This document shows, piece after piece, positions 8,216-17,968 of a stretch of DNA of 44,394 bases (its first letter is position 1; each line of letters begins with the position of its first letter). The translations under genes and the position numbers were made by a program. Source of the DNA: CANLWN01 sp039815505 (lineage in GTDB: Bacteria > Bacteroidota > Bacteroidia > Flavobacteriales > Flavobacteriaceae); NCBI GenBank assembly GCA_039815505.1, contig JBCBZE010000002.1, forward strand, positions 1 through 44,394, given 5' to 3'. The notes below the pieces were generated by a model. The model ran no database searches. It was given only the letters and a program-made list of their open reading frames with translations, and was not told where the DNA came from.

Positions 8216-9505
8216 ATGAGTATCATCCTTAATGTTCACGCAAGACAAATTTTAGATTCTAGAGGTAATCCTACCGTAGAAGTAGATGTAATTACCGAAA
8301 ATGGGGTGTTGGGCAGAGCTGCCGTTCCTTCTGGAGCATCTACAGGTGAGCATGAAGCAGTAGAACTTCGTGATGGAGGAAATACGTTTATGGGCAAAGG
8401 GGTAAGACAGGCCGTTAATAATGTAAATACCATTATTGCGGAAGAAATAGTGGGACTACCTGTTTTTGAGCAAAATTTAATTGATCGGACCATGATCGAT
8501 TTAGATGGGACACCCAATAAATCAAAATTGGGGGCCAATGCTATTTTGGGCGTATCGCTGGCGGTTGCAAAAGCCGCCGCGGACGAATCTGGGATGTCCT
8601 TGTTTAGATATGTCGGTGGTGTAAGTGCAAATACATTGCCCGTTCCCATGATGAATATAATCAACGGAGGATCTCATTCGGATGCACCCATCGCCTTTCA
8701 GGAATTTATGGTGATGCCCGTAAAGGCCAAAAACTTTTCCCACGCCATGCAAATGGGAACAGAAATTTTCCATAACCTAAAAAAAGTATTGCATGATAGA
8801 GGTTTAAGCACTGCTGTTGGGGATGAAGGAGGTTTTGCACCAACCTTGGACGGTACAGAAGACGCTTTGGATACCATAGGCAAGGCCGTTGAAAAGGCTG
8901 GATATAAATTGGGAGACGATGTAATGATTGCGTTGGATTGTGCAGCGGCCGAATTTTATGTCGATGGAAAATATGATTATACGAAGTTCGAAGGTGATAA
9001 GGGAGCAGTTCGTTCTTCAGAGGAACAAGCACAATATTTGGCCGACTTATGTGAAAAATACCCAATTATTTCCGTGGAGGATGGAATGGATGAAAATGAC
9101 TGGGACGGTTGGAAAGCGTTAACGGATAAGGTAGGGTCAAAGGTACAATTGGTGGGAGATGATCTTTTTGTTACCAATGTTGAACGTCTTTCCAGAGGGA
9201 TTGAAAATAACATCGCCAATTCCATTTTAATCAAAGTAAATCAGATAGGAACGCTTACAGAGACTATTGCCGCGGTGAATATGGCAAAAAATGCAGGTTA
9301 TACTTCAGTTATGTCGCACCGTTCGGGTGAGACCGAGGATAATACCATTGCAGATTTGGCCGTCGCCTTGAATACAGGTCAGATCAAGACGGGTTCCGCC
9401 TCCAGGTCGGACCGTATGGCAAAGTATAATCAATTACTTCGCATAGAGGAAGAGTTGGGGGATATGGCCTATTATCCGCAAGAGAAAGCATTTAAGGTAA
9501 AATAA
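8216..9505 (+). CDS. eno: Enolase
   Basis: Glycolytic enzyme that interconverts 2-phosphoglycerate and phosphoenolpyruvate, cytosolic and magnesium-dependent. The 429-residue product has the full family length. The substrate loop SGASTGEHEAVELRD is at about 40-54, metal ligands lie in ALDCAAAEF and SVEDGMDENDW, and the signature ILIKVNQIGTLTET contains the catalytic base Lys340. SHRSGETED is the conserved C-terminal loop. It has its own predicted promoter and a strong terminator, so it is probably monocistronic. Confidence 0.98.
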   Translation: MSIILNVHARQILDSRGNPTVEVDVITENGVLGRAAVPSGASTGEHEAVELRDGGNTFMGKGVRQAVNNVNTIIAEEIVGLPVFEQNLIDRTMIDLDGTPNKSKLGANAILGVSLAVAKAAADESGMSLFRYVGGVSANTLPVPMMNIINGGSHSDAPIAFQEFMVMPVKAKNFSHAMQMGTEIFHNLKKVLHDRGLSTAVGDEGGFAPTLDGTEDALDTIGKAVEKAGYKLGDDVMIALDCAAAEFYVDGKYDYTKFEGDKGAVRSSEEQAQYLADLCEKYPIISVEDGMDENDWDGWKALTDKVGSKVQLVGDDLFVTNVERLSRGIENNIANSILIKVNQIGTLTETIAAVNMAKNAGYTSVMSHRSGETEDNTIADLAVALNTGQIKTGSASRSDRMAKYNQLLRIEEELGDMAYYPQEKAFKVK

Positions 9506-9527
9506 AATTACCTTTTATTTAACGTAT

Positions 9528-9562
9528 AAAAAGCCTTCCCAATTTAGGAAGGCTTTTTCTTT
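9528..9562 (+). terminator. Intrinsic terminator after eno
   Basis: A 12-bp stem (AAAAAGCCTTCC with GGAAGGCTTTTT) and a seven-base loop, 22 bases after the eno stop, with T-tracts on the downstream side. Strong rho-independent terminator. Confidence 0.9.
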
Positions 9563-9683
9563 GCATATCCTAATACTTTATTTAATTTAAAGCAAGGATT
9601 TCGGTAATTCCCTGATTATTGTTCAATGAAACGGAGAAGGCCGGAGTCTATTAGAAAATACCAATCCATATCCTAAACATAAA

Positions 9684-11228
9684 ATGAACAACTTTCTTTT
9701 TGTAGCTGCCGAGAACGATGCCATTCCTAAGTGTAAGGCGGGGGGTATGGGAGATGTGGTCAGGGACGTTCCCCGACAAATTTCTGAAAGAGGTGATAAA
9801 GTACATGTGGTAGTTCCTTCATATTCGAGATTGCATAGGGACGGAGGTACTTTGAAAACCCGTCTTAACTTTCAGTTAAGGGGAATTTCATATAGTGCGG
9901 AATTGTATGAAGTAGTACCAAAAAAAGAGTTCAGAAATATTTACCATTATGTTATTCATCATTCGGAGATCGAAGCGGGCGATATAGCCAAAATATACCA
10001 TAATGATCCTACGGAGCCCTTTTATACCGACGCGATAAAGTATTTCATTTTTTGTACGGCGGTAGCCGAAGCTATTAAAAAAGGGGTATTTGGGACTTTG
10101 GATATTGTTCATCTGCACGATTGGCACGCTAGTTTATTATTGTTTTTAAGACGGTATCACCCAACCTATAAATTACTGAGGGAAATTCGCTTTGTATATA
10201 GTATACACAATTTAGCCATACAGGGAATACGGCCTTTTGAGAATAACTATTCATCTTTAAAAAGCTTTTTTCCAGATATTCCCATAGATTACAAGGGGTT
10301 GATGGATTATAGATATCAGGACTGTATTAATTTAATGGCCGTAGGTATCCGATTGGCAGATGCCGTGCATACCGTATCCCCATCCTACAAAGAAGATGTG
10401 CTTCTTCCAAGTTCACCTCCCGAGTTCATCGGTGGTGAAGGATTGGAAAAAGATCTGCGGCAAGCCGAAGAAGAAGGTAGGCTTTTTGGTATTCTTAATG
10501 GGTGTAATTATGGAAACATAAGAACCGCAAAAAAGAATATGCTGTACCAGAACATTATTAAGGCGGTTTTTCAATGGGTGCAGGAAGAATCTAAAAAATA
10601 CAAAGCACATTTTTTAGCACATACCGGAGAGAAAGTAGAGGTATTCCTAGGAAAGCCACCCAGTTTTATCTGTTCCAGTGTAGCCAGATTAACCGAACAG
10701 AAGTTTTATTTTTTCAAACGTTCCCCCGAAGCCCTTGTTTCAATTTTAAAGAAGTTGGAAAAAGTAAACGGAATTTTTTTGTTGCTAGGTACGGGCGCAC
10801 CGGAATACGAAGAGTTGTTTAGGGATATGAGCCACCAACATAAAAACTTCATCTTTATTAATGCCCAATCCGAAGACGTCATCGATTCCATTTATTTGGA
10901 GTCTGATCTTTATTTCATGCCAAGCCTCTTTGAACCTTGTGGTATAAGTCAAATGCTGGCCATGCGGAACGGGCATCCATGCTTGGTCCACCATACGGGC
11001 GGACTCAAGGATACAGTAAAACCAATGAAGACCGGCTTTAGTTTTGACGGAAAAACCTATGATGAAAAACTCAAAAATATGGACAAGGCTTTCGATGAAG
11101 CTTTGGATATTTTTGAAAATGATAAAATGCTTTGGAAAAAACTAAAGTCCAATGCTAAAAAAGTGCGGTTTACTTGGAAGAAGTCGGTCGATATATACTA
11201 TGATTACCTATACAACATAAATATGTAG
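9684..11228 (+). CDS. Divergent glycogen/starch synthase-like glycosyltransferase (GT5)
   Basis: Retaining GT-B glycosyltransferase of family GT5, whose known members extend alpha-1,4-glucan from ADP-glucose (some use UDP-glucose). The N-terminal domain has the nucleotide-sugar loop KAGGMGDV with Lys18, the segment HLHDWHASLL and IHNLAIQG. The C-terminal domain has RLTEQK at 335-340 and FEPCGISQ with Glu417, followed by TGGLKDTV. At 514 residues it is slightly longer than typical GlgA. The usual NGID...WNP segment is replaced by NGCNYGNIR, so specificity may differ. No glgC, glgB or glgP lies nearby. Confidence 0.85.
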   Translation: MNNFLFVAAENDAIPKCKAGGMGDVVRDVPRQISERGDKVHVVVPSYSRLHRDGGTLKTRLNFQLRGISYSAELYEVVPKKEFRNIYHYVIHHSEIEAGDIAKIYHNDPTEPFYTDAIKYFIFCTAVAEAIKKGVFGTLDIVHLHDWHASLLLFLRRYHPTYKLLREIRFVYSIHNLAIQGIRPFENNYSSLKSFFPDIPIDYKGLMDYRYQDCINLMAVGIRLADAVHTVSPSYKEDVLLPSSPPEFIGGEGLEKDLRQAEEEGRLFGILNGCNYGNIRTAKKNMLYQNIIKAVFQWVQEESKKYKAHFLAHTGEKVEVFLGKPPSFICSSVARLTEQKFYFFKRSPEALVSILKKLEKVNGIFLLLGTGAPEYEELFRDMSHQHKNFIFINAQSEDVIDSIYLESDLYFMPSLFEPCGISQMLAMRNGHPCLVHHTGGLKDTVKPMKTGFSFDGKTYDEKLKNMDKAFDEALDIFENDKMLWKKLKSNAKKVRFTWKKSVDIYYDYLYNINM

Positions 11229-11355
11229 ATTCTTGTTATTTGCTTAAGCATATCTCGACAAAAACTACATAAAAACAAAGCCTGTTTATAATTGTTAACG
11301 TGCCTTGTTTTTATTAACTTTATAAGTCTATTTAACAATTAAATAAAATACAAAA

Positions 11356-12639
11356 ATGTCAGATAAAGCTACTTTAGAGTACAAAGGGGAGAAATTCGAT
11401 TTTCCTGTAATTAAGGGAACAGAGGATGAACTCGCCATTGATATCAAAACACTTCGCGGAATGACCGGGATGACCACAATCGACCCAGGTTATAAAAATA
11501 CCGGAGCCTGTGAAAGTGCTATTACTTTTTTGGATGGTGAAAAGGGAATATTAAGATATCGAGGTTACTCTATTGAAGAACTAGCTGAGAAGGCCGATTT
11601 CCTGGAAGTGGCCTACCTCCTAATTTTCGGGAATTTACCGAATAAATCACAATTGGATGCTTTTCATAATGATATACGTGAAGAATCCACGGTAGATGAG
11701 GAAATGAAAAAAATATTGGATGGTTTTCCTAAATCTGCCCACCCTATGGGCGTTTTGTCTTCCCTTACCAGCGCTTTAATTGCTTTTAATCCGTCTACGG
11801 TAGATGTTAGTTCGGAAAAAGCAATGTATCATGCTATTGTACGGATTTTGGCAAAGTTTCCTGTTTTGGTGGCTTGGACCATGCGCAAGAAAAAAGGATT
11901 GCCGCTGGATTATGGGGATGATACGTTGGGATATGTTGAGAATATTCACAAAATGATGTTCAAGAAACCCAATCAAGAATACAGAAAGAATAGAATTGTT
12001 ATTGATGCCTTGGATAAACTATTGATTCTACACGCAGATCATGAGCAGAATTGTTCTACTTCTACCGTTAGGATGGTAGGGTCCTCCCATGCAGGTCTTT
12101 TCGCATCTTTATCGGCAGGGATTTCCGCTTTGTGGGGGCCATTGCATGGAGGTGCCAACCAAGCGGTATTGGAAATGTTGGAGGCTATTGAGACCGATGG
12201 AGGGGATACCAAAAAATATATGGCCAAAGCCAAGGATAAAAGTGATCCATTCAGGTTAATGGGCTTTGGGCATAGGGTCTATAAAAACTTTGATCCCCGC
12301 GCTAAAATTATTAAAGTTGCCGCTGATGAGGTTCTTGGGGATTTGGGAATAGAGGACCCTATATTGGAAATCGCCAAAGGATTGGAAAAAGAAGCTTTGG
12401 AAGATCAATATTTTGTGGACAGAAAACTATATCCCAATGTTGATTTTTATTCCGGAATCATTTACAGGGCTTTGGGAATACCTACAGAAATGTTTACCGT
12501 AATGTTTGCCTTGGGGCGACTACCTGGTTGGATTGCGCAGTGGAGGGAAATGCGCTTGCGCAATGAACCTATCGGCCGTCCCAGACAAGTATATATTGGG
12601 GAAAATGACAGGCCTTTTGTTGAGGTCAATAAACGATAA
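11356..12639 (+). CDS. gltA: Citrate synthase
   Basis: Condenses acetyl-CoA and oxaloacetate to citrate, the entry step of the TCA cycle. The 427-residue length matches the hexameric, NADH-regulated type II class of Gram-negatives. Catalytic residues are visible in the expected places: His264 in PLHGGANQ, His306 in FGHRVYKNFDPRA and Asp363 in NVDFYSG, almost the same numbering as the E. coli enzyme. HADHEQNCSTSTVRMVGSSH (from 226) is the family signature. It is followed directly by a strong terminator and is probably transcribed alone. Confidence 0.98.
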   Translation: MSDKATLEYKGEKFDFPVIKGTEDELAIDIKTLRGMTGMTTIDPGYKNTGACESAITFLDGEKGILRYRGYSIEELAEKADFLEVAYLLIFGNLPNKSQLDAFHNDIREESTVDEEMKKILDGFPKSAHPMGVLSSLTSALIAFNPSTVDVSSEKAMYHAIVRILAKFPVLVAWTMRKKKGLPLDYGDDTLGYVENIHKMMFKKPNQEYRKNRIVIDALDKLLILHADHEQNCSTSTVRMVGSSHAGLFASLSAGISALWGPLHGGANQAVLEMLEAIETDGGDTKKYMAKAKDKSDPFRLMGFGHRVYKNFDPRAKIIKVAADEVLGDLGIEDPILEIAKGLEKEALEDQYFVDRKLYPNVDFYSGIIYRALGIPTEMFTVMFALGRLPGWIAQWREMRLRNEPIGRPRQVYIGENDRPFVEVNKR

Positions 12640-12659
12640 GTAGAAAACTGAAATTTAAA

Positions 12660-12706
12660 AAGACCCTCCTGATTATTACATGATAATCGGGAGGGCTTTT
12701 TTTATT
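12660..12706 (+). terminator. Intrinsic terminator after gltA
   Basis: A 13-bp stem (CCCTCCTGATTAT at 12664-12676 with ATAATCGGGAGGG at 12683-12695, one wobble pair) and a six-base loop, followed by C and seven Ts. Strong rho-independent terminator. Confidence 0.9.
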
Positions 12707-12724
12707 CCAGGAGAAAGGATTTCC

Positions 12725-12732
12725 TATATTTG
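12725..12732 (+). promoter_or_regulatory. Predicted promoter -7 box for the DDAH-like gene
   Basis: TATATTTG matches the Bacteroidota -7 consensus perfectly and ends 14 bases before the start codon at 12747, giving a very short leader. No clear TTG is seen at -33. Confidence 0.6.
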
Positions 12733-12746
12733 CGCAAAATATTCAT

Positions 12747-13664
12747 ATGCTGCATCTACATATTATTGATGAGACTTCAACTTTGAAATCCGTGTTGTTG
12801 GGAACTGCCGAAAGTTGTGGTCCCACCCCCAAACCTGAAGAAGCATATGATCCAAAATCCTTGGAGCATATTTTAGCGGGAACATATCCCCAAGAAGCGG
12901 ATATGATCAATGAAATGGAGGCTTTTGCCAATGTTTTCGAAAAATATGGCGTTCAAGTGTTCAGGCCGGAGGTGCTTACCGATTGTAATCAGATCTTTTC
13001 CAGGGATATTGCCTTCGTAATCGAAGATAAATTGATCAAGGCCAATATTCTCCCCGATCGCGAGAAAGAATTTGAAGCCATATTGCATGTGTTGGATAGA
13101 ATAGCCCCGGAACATATTCTATGCCCTCCAGCCGAGGTACATGTTGAAGGAGGAGATGTTATGCCATGGAACGATTATATTTTCATCGGCACATATACCG
13201 CCAATGATTATCCCGATTATATTACCGCACGCACCAATAAGGCTGCTGTTGAATATATAAGCCAACAATTTCCACATAAAAAGGTTAAATCCTTTGAGCT
13301 TAGGAAATCCAATACCAACGCCAAGGAAAATGCACTTCATTTGGACTGCTGCTTTCAGCCTATTGGAAAGGATAAGGCCATTTTACATAAGAATGGTTTT
13401 TTGGTCGAGGAAGAATACCTATGGCTGGTCGATTATTTTGGAAAGGAAAATGTCTTCGAGATTTCTAGCGATGAAATGTATCAAATGTTCAGTAATGTTT
13501 TTTCCATTTCGCCCAGGGTAATAGTTTCCGAACGCAGTTTTACCAGACTTAACAATTGGCTTAGGGAACAAGGGTTTACCGTTGAGGAAATTCCTTATAT
13601 GGAAATCGCCAAACAAGAAGGTTTATTGCGCTGTAGTACGCTTCCCCTTGTCAGGGAACCGTAA
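12747..13664 (+). CDS. DDAH/arginine-deiminase superfamily amidinohydrolase
   Basis: A guanidino-group-modifying enzyme of the pentein fold (arginine deiminase, dimethylargininase and amidinotransferase relatives), acting by a covalent Cys intermediate. Visible active-site elements in this 305-residue protein are FSRDIAF (84-90), EGGDV (134-138), LHLDC with His198 and Asp200, and the C-terminal nucleophile Cys296 in LLRCSTLPL. The exact substrate (dimethylarginine, arginine, or a glycine amidinotransferase role) is not readable. A second family member lies at 25101-26033. Convergent with the GH65 gene, with three bases between the stops. Confidence 0.88.
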   Translation: MLHLHIIDETSTLKSVLLGTAESCGPTPKPEEAYDPKSLEHILAGTYPQEADMINEMEAFANVFEKYGVQVFRPEVLTDCNQIFSRDIAFVIEDKLIKANILPDREKEFEAILHVLDRIAPEHILCPPAEVHVEGGDVMPWNDYIFIGTYTANDYPDYITARTNKAAVEYISQQFPHKKVKSFELRKSNTNAKENALHLDCCFQPIGKDKAILHKNGFLVEEEYLWLVDYFGKENVFEISSDEMYQMFSNVFSISPRVIVSERSFTRLNNWLREQGFTVEEIPYMEIAKQEGLLRCSTLPLVREP

Positions 13665-13667
13665 CCT

Positions 13668-15974
13668 TTATTGTTCGACCGATTTGCCCGGTAGAAGCAT
13701 TGCTTCCCTGTCTTTTAGGTAAACCTTAATATCATCAACGTTTTCCGAAGCACTTGCTACACGAATAGAATTGGGTTTGATTTCAATATCCAATAAACAG
13801 TTCTTCGCGTTTAATTTAAAAGACAAACCTTCCCATTCCTTGGGAAGTGATGGATTAAACCCAATACCATCCTCGAGTACCTTAAATCCAGCAAAACCCT
13901 CAACAATGATGAGCCATACGCCTCCCGCCGCCGCCGTATGTATACCTCCAAGGAAGGAGCCGCCACTTAACACCTTTTTACTGGCATTATATAAATCTAT
14001 GGTAGAAGATTCCATGTAATAACGGTACGCTTCTTCTTGGTGCCCGGCCTTAACGGCCACTAAGGCATGTACGCTTGGACTTAGGGAGGATCCATGTTCC
14101 GTTCTTGGTTCATAGTATTCATAATTGGCAGTAAGCACTTCTTGCGAAAAACCATCCATTAGAGCCAGTAATTGAACTACATCCGCTTGTTTCAGTACTT
14201 GTGTGGCCACGGCGACGCCATTGGGCCACCCCCAATATTCACCCGGATCGATCAATCTTTTACGCACTTCATCGGGCCTAACATCTTCCAGCTTAAAATA
14301 TCCATCGAACTGTTCTATAAGCTTGGTTTCTTGATCAGGTTCCGCCACATACATAAGTTCGGCAATCTCTCTCCAGTTTTCCAGGGCGTTATTGGAAATC
14401 TCTGTGATATCCATCAATTTGGATAATTGTTCCGGAGCCTTAAGTCTCATTTCTTCAAAGATGGTACAGGCTTTTTCCAAAGAATATCTACTTAAATAAT
14501 TGGTGTATACATTGTTATCCACATTTTCATGATATTCGTCCGGACCCAGTACCCTAATTATTTCATACCGGTTCTTATCTTTTTTGAAATGTACCCGCGA
14601 TACAAGGAACTGGGCAACTTCAAAAATAACCTCTGCCCCATGACTTAAGATAAAATCCCAGTCGCCCGTGGCCTCATAATACGACCAGATTCCATAGACT
14701 ACATCCGGGGAAATATGTATTTGCCAACAATTAAAATGATTTCTTATTTTTCTTCCGCTCAACACATCGATAAAGAAATGATCTGGGAAAAGTTCATCAC
14801 CGGTCTTACCGCTTGTCCAAGCATAAAAAGCTCCATAGTAGCCTAAACTTTTTGCTTTTCTTTTGGCACCTGCTAAGGTGTCATGGCGGTAGGTTACCAG
14901 TTTTTTGGCAATTTCCGGATGCGTATAGATGTACATTTTTAGATTAAAGGTCTCTTGGTCCCAAAAGGCCGCTCCTTGATATACTTGGCAAGATAACCCT
15001 CTGGCACCTATAGGAAGGTTGTCATGTCTTGGGGTTGCTATATAGGCCTGATAGATATTGAACCGGGCCAATACTTGTGCTTCTACATTACCGGCTATTT
15101 GAATATCGGAGATAGCCCAAAAGTGGTCCCATTTTCTTTCATGCTCCTTTTTTAGGGTTTCATATCCGGATGCCAAAGCATTTTTCACTTCTTCCTGAGC
15201 GGTGGCCATAGGATTTTCTACCTCATTGCCATGGGTTACGGACACCACTTTTTGGATGGTGATTTCCTCTCCTTCATTCAATTCAAAAACAAGCTCCCTT
15301 AGTAAACGTTTGTTTTCTTTGAGAATAGTTGACTTTGAGGGCTTACCCCCCTTGATCACCATACCCTCCAATACCACGACCTCTGTTTCCAGTTCCCCCG
15401 TAAGCATTTGCAAACCGATCATATCGTTTTCCCCAATGGGGGAATAGGTCTTAAAATGTTCACCATTGATGCTCCAGACTTCCCCATCAATGCCCGTAAG
15501 TAAACGGTAGCTTGCCTTCTGCGACGCCGTGAAGGTATAGCTCATCCCCAATAGATGATGGTTGGCATGGCTGGCAAATTTTTCCACTTCCAAGCTTATG
15601 GTTTTTCCTTTGGGAGATTGCCAAGTTAATTTTCGTTGGTTTAATCCATATTGCATGTTAAGGGCGCGATAGTAGTCTGATATGCTACCTGAAAAAACCG
15701 AGAGCATCTCATCGTCTACAAACAACTGGGTGAACAGTCCGTTGGGCACATTGCAAAGCTCGCTCCATTTACTTCCTTCCGATTGATCCCAAGTATCGGT
15801 CACGACACAGGCAACATATTCCTTGGCTTCCCATTCTTCAAAAGTACCCCTATAGCCCAAATAACCATTACCGATCATAAAGTTACTCCCGGTGGTCACT
15901 AATTGTTCGGCATTAAAGGAATTCTCAATGATTTCCCAACCGGTTTCGGTTCTTAGGTTATTTTTTAAACTCAT
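13668..15974 (-). CDS. GH65 family disaccharide phosphorylase/hydrolase
   Basis: Family GH65 enzymes phosphorolyse alpha-linked disaccharides (maltose, trehalose, kojibiose, nigerose) to beta-glucose 1-phosphate plus glucose. The 768-residue product has the N-terminal beta-sandwich (residues 1-270), a linker and the (alpha/alpha)6 catalytic barrel. GAAFWDQETF is at 334-343, and GPDEYHE at 477-483 contains the predicted general acid Glu480. The motif set is GH65, but specificity cannot be assigned. It lacks the beta-phosphoglucomutase and sugar-transporter neighbours that often accompany maltose phosphorylase. No signal peptide is seen, so it is probably cytosolic. Confidence 0.88.
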   Translation of the reverse strand: MSLKNNLRTETGWEIIENSFNAEQLVTTGSNFMIGNGYLGYRGTFEEWEAKEYVACVVTDTWDQSEGSKWSELCNVPNGLFTQLFVDDEMLSVFSGSISDYYRALNMQYGLNQRKLTWQSPKGKTISLEVEKFASHANHHLLGMSYTFTASQKASYRLLTGIDGEVWSINGEHFKTYSPIGENDMIGLQMLTGELETEVVVLEGMVIKGGKPSKSTILKENKRLLRELVFELNEGEEITIQKVVSVTHGNEVENPMATAQEEVKNALASGYETLKKEHERKWDHFWAISDIQIAGNVEAQVLARFNIYQAYIATPRHDNLPIGARGLSCQVYQGAAFWDQETFNLKMYIYTHPEIAKKLVTYRHDTLAGAKRKAKSLGYYGAFYAWTSGKTGDELFPDHFFIDVLSGRKIRNHFNCWQIHISPDVVYGIWSYYEATGDWDFILSHGAEVIFEVAQFLVSRVHFKKDKNRYEIIRVLGPDEYHENVDNNVYTNYLSRYSLEKACTIFEEMRLKAPEQLSKLMDITEISNNALENWREIAELMYVAEPDQETKLIEQFDGYFKLEDVRPDEVRKRLIDPGEYWGWPNGVAVATQVLKQADVVQLLALMDGFSQEVLTANYEYYEPRTEHGSSLSPSVHALVAVKAGHQEEAYRYYMESSTIDLYNASKKVLSGGSFLGGIHTAAAGGVWLIIVEGFAGFKVLEDGIGFNPSLPKEWEGLSFKLNAKNCLLDIEIKPNSIRVASASENVDDIKVYLKDREAMLLPGKSVEQ

Positions 15975-16260
15975 AGTATGATTAACGGATTACATCACAA
16001 AGAAAGAAGTGTATGTTGTAAAAGTATTAAGGTTTCAAAAAAAGAGCAAAATAATGATTAATCTTATATTGTTTTATTTTTTTATGTGATAACGTGTAAA
16101 AAAACCAAAAATCTATTCTTTTGTTTTATTCGTCTAAAAACGGGCGGTTGTATAAACGATTGTTGCCATGGCATACCTACGTCCAAATAATTAGTATATT
16201 TAGTGTTGTTTTGGGGCTTGTACAACATGTATAGGCCCTTTTTAATCCCCTATTTTTTAT

Positions 16261-17001
16261 ATGAAATTTGTTTTTACCTTTCTCTCCATCCTTTGTTTTA
16301 TGGGTTTTTCGTGTAAGGCCCAAGACTCTTGGACCCTTTTCCCTAGTGATAAATTAGTTGGTGATATAGAGATTTTGGTCTATGATTCCCGTCCCTTGGC
16401 AAAGAACAAACCTATCGTGTATTTTACAGATGGTGCCAAAATGGTGGAAAATGGCACCCTGATAGCATTAAAAAAGTTAACGGAGGGTGTTTATATTAAA
16501 CCTGCTTATTATGTTTTTGTCAGCAGTAGGGACCCACTTACGGGAAAAGACCATAGAAATACCTATTTCTTTTCCAATCCGGATTATTTATCCTTTTTTG
16601 AAAAGGAATTGATACCCAAGGTTGAAAAGGGTATTGGCAGAACCTTCAATATGGAGAACAGAAGCTTAGTGGGCATTTCTTTTGGGGGCTTGAACGGGGC
16701 TTATTTTTCCGCCAAGTCAAAAATGTTTAAAAAATATGGACTTTTGTCCCCCGTTACTTACCCACGCAAATCGGTTATCCAAGATATCGCTTTTTCCAAA
16801 AATAAAGACCTTCATATTTTTTTGTCCACAGGAACCAATGATGCCGAGAGCTATGTACCACCTTTGGAGAATATCTATAAATCAAAGGGGTATACCGTTA
16901 AAACTTTACAGACGGAAGGCGGACATGACTTTAAAAATTGGAACGGACAGCTAAAAGAACTGATGGTTTTTTTATCGGGGAAAGTGACCGAAATTGACTA
17001 A
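16261..17001 (+). CDS. Secreted or lipid-anchored alpha/beta-hydrolase esterase
   Basis: A 246-residue alpha/beta-hydrolase of the putative esterase (esterase D-like) type. It has a hydrophobic signal sequence with Cys18 (FMGFSCKAQD): either an imperfect lipobox or a signal peptidase I site after Ala20. A full catalytic triad is visible: Ser140 in GISFGG, Asp194 in STGTNDAESY and His222 in EGGHDFKNW. The fold and motifs resemble enzymes that remove acyl groups from siderophores or carbohydrates; the substrate is unknown. It stands alone, with a weak promoter-like TATATTTA at 16195-16202. Confidence 0.75.
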   Translation: MKFVFTFLSILCFMGFSCKAQDSWTLFPSDKLVGDIEILVYDSRPLAKNKPIVYFTDGAKMVENGTLIALKKLTEGVYIKPAYYVFVSSRDPLTGKDHRNTYFFSNPDYLSFFEKELIPKVEKGIGRTFNMENRSLVGISFGGLNGAYFSAKSKMFKKYGLLSPVTYPRKSVIQDIAFSKNKDLHIFLSTGTNDAESYVPPLENIYKSKGYTVKTLQTEGGHDFKNWNGQLKELMVFLSGKVTEID

Positions 17002-17037
17002 AAAAGACCACCTACATCATGTAAATGGCCTTTTATT
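17001..17037. terminator. Terminator between esterase and lipoprotein genes
   Basis: AAAAGACCA pairs with TGGCCTTTT (one mismatch), enclosing an inner TACAT/ATGTA stem, with A-runs on one side and T-runs on the other. It lies between two convergent genes and can serve both strands. Confidence 0.7.
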
Positions 17038-17059
17038 TAAGGGAAACCACCTAAATTAT

Positions 17060-17953
17060 TCAACTTCCTTCTTCTTTTTTGGCATTTCCGTAAAAGGGTA
17101 AACCTTCCAAGGGGTACAGTTTTTCTTTTGAAAAGCTATTGAACTTGTAATTCTTTAAGGTAAAGTAGTATACGTAGTTTTTTTCACCTTTAGGTGACAA
17201 GAGCTGTATTTGAATCTTGCTTGGCAGATATGCACCAACGCTGGTTTTGGCTCTCTCAAATCGTACGGTACCGTGTTGCATTCCTTTTGGCATTGCGATA
17301 AAAAAGTCGTTTATCGTAACTTCAGTAAGGTCTATGAAACCGGTTTCCCTATTGATATAAATTAACCATCGATCATATTTTTTATTGGGCTCTTCCGATC
17401 CCCAGGTAGCATATACCAGGTCATAGACTTTTCCTTCGAATTCTTTTTCCCCGGCATATCGTATAATGGTGGCATCCAACATGCGTTTTGGTGATTCCAG
17501 AATATAGTGGTAGGTGGCCAAACCCCAAATATAGCGATCGTGTTCGTGGCGTTTAATGCGGTCACTGTCTTTTTGGATCTTATACCCTTCCCAAGACTGT
17601 AGCCCCTGAACAACCCCTTTTTTACGTCCTTCCAGATATTCCAACTGACCGTCGAACGTGTTCGTAGCGAATCTAAACTGAAGATCTTTCTGGTTGTTTC
17701 CTGGAAATGCGTTCATAGGCATGGTAAGCCAAATTCCTTTCCACTTGAACTGAGCGGTAACTTCATAGACCTCGGTTTGTGCAAATTTATCGTAACCCAT
17801 TTTCTTCATGGATGATTCTAGTAGTTCATAGCCTTTGGTTTCTTGTTTATCTGGCCTTTCCAAAAGGTATTGCGACCGTAGGTCTACTGATTTACAGGAT
17901 TGTAAGCTGCTTGCAATGGTTACGATAAAAACTATTTTTAGTACTGTCTTCAT
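17060..17953 (-). CDS. Predicted lipoprotein of unknown function
   Basis: A 297-residue protein with a lipoprotein signal (lipobox SLQSC, Cys20), so it should be anchored in the envelope after export. The remainder is rich in beta-strand-like alternation, with repeated aromatic segments such as QFKWKGIWLTMP and YDRWLIYINRETGFIDLTEV. That is compatible with a LolA-like or lipocalin-type fold, but I recognise no family with certainty. It is the third gene of the leftward tetR-SRPBCC-lipoprotein unit (15-base gap), which suggests a part in handling a hydrophobic ligand in the periplasm. That role is inference. Confidence 0.75.
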   Translation of the reverse strand: MKTVLKIVFIVTIASSLQSCKSVDLRSQYLLERPDKQETKGYELLESSMKKMGYDKFAQTEVYEVTAQFKWKGIWLTMPMNAFPGNNQKDLQFRFATNTFDGQLEYLEGRKKGVVQGLQSWEGYKIQKDSDRIKRHEHDRYIWGLATYHYILESPKRMLDATIIRYAGEKEFEGKVYDLVYATWGSEEPNKKYDRWLIYINRETGFIDLTEVTINDFFIAMPKGMQHGTVRFERAKTSVGAYLPSKIQIQLLSPKGEKNYVYYFTLKNYKFNSFSKEKLYPLEGLPFYGNAKKEEGS

Positions 17954-17968
17954 TTTTTATTTTTAAGA

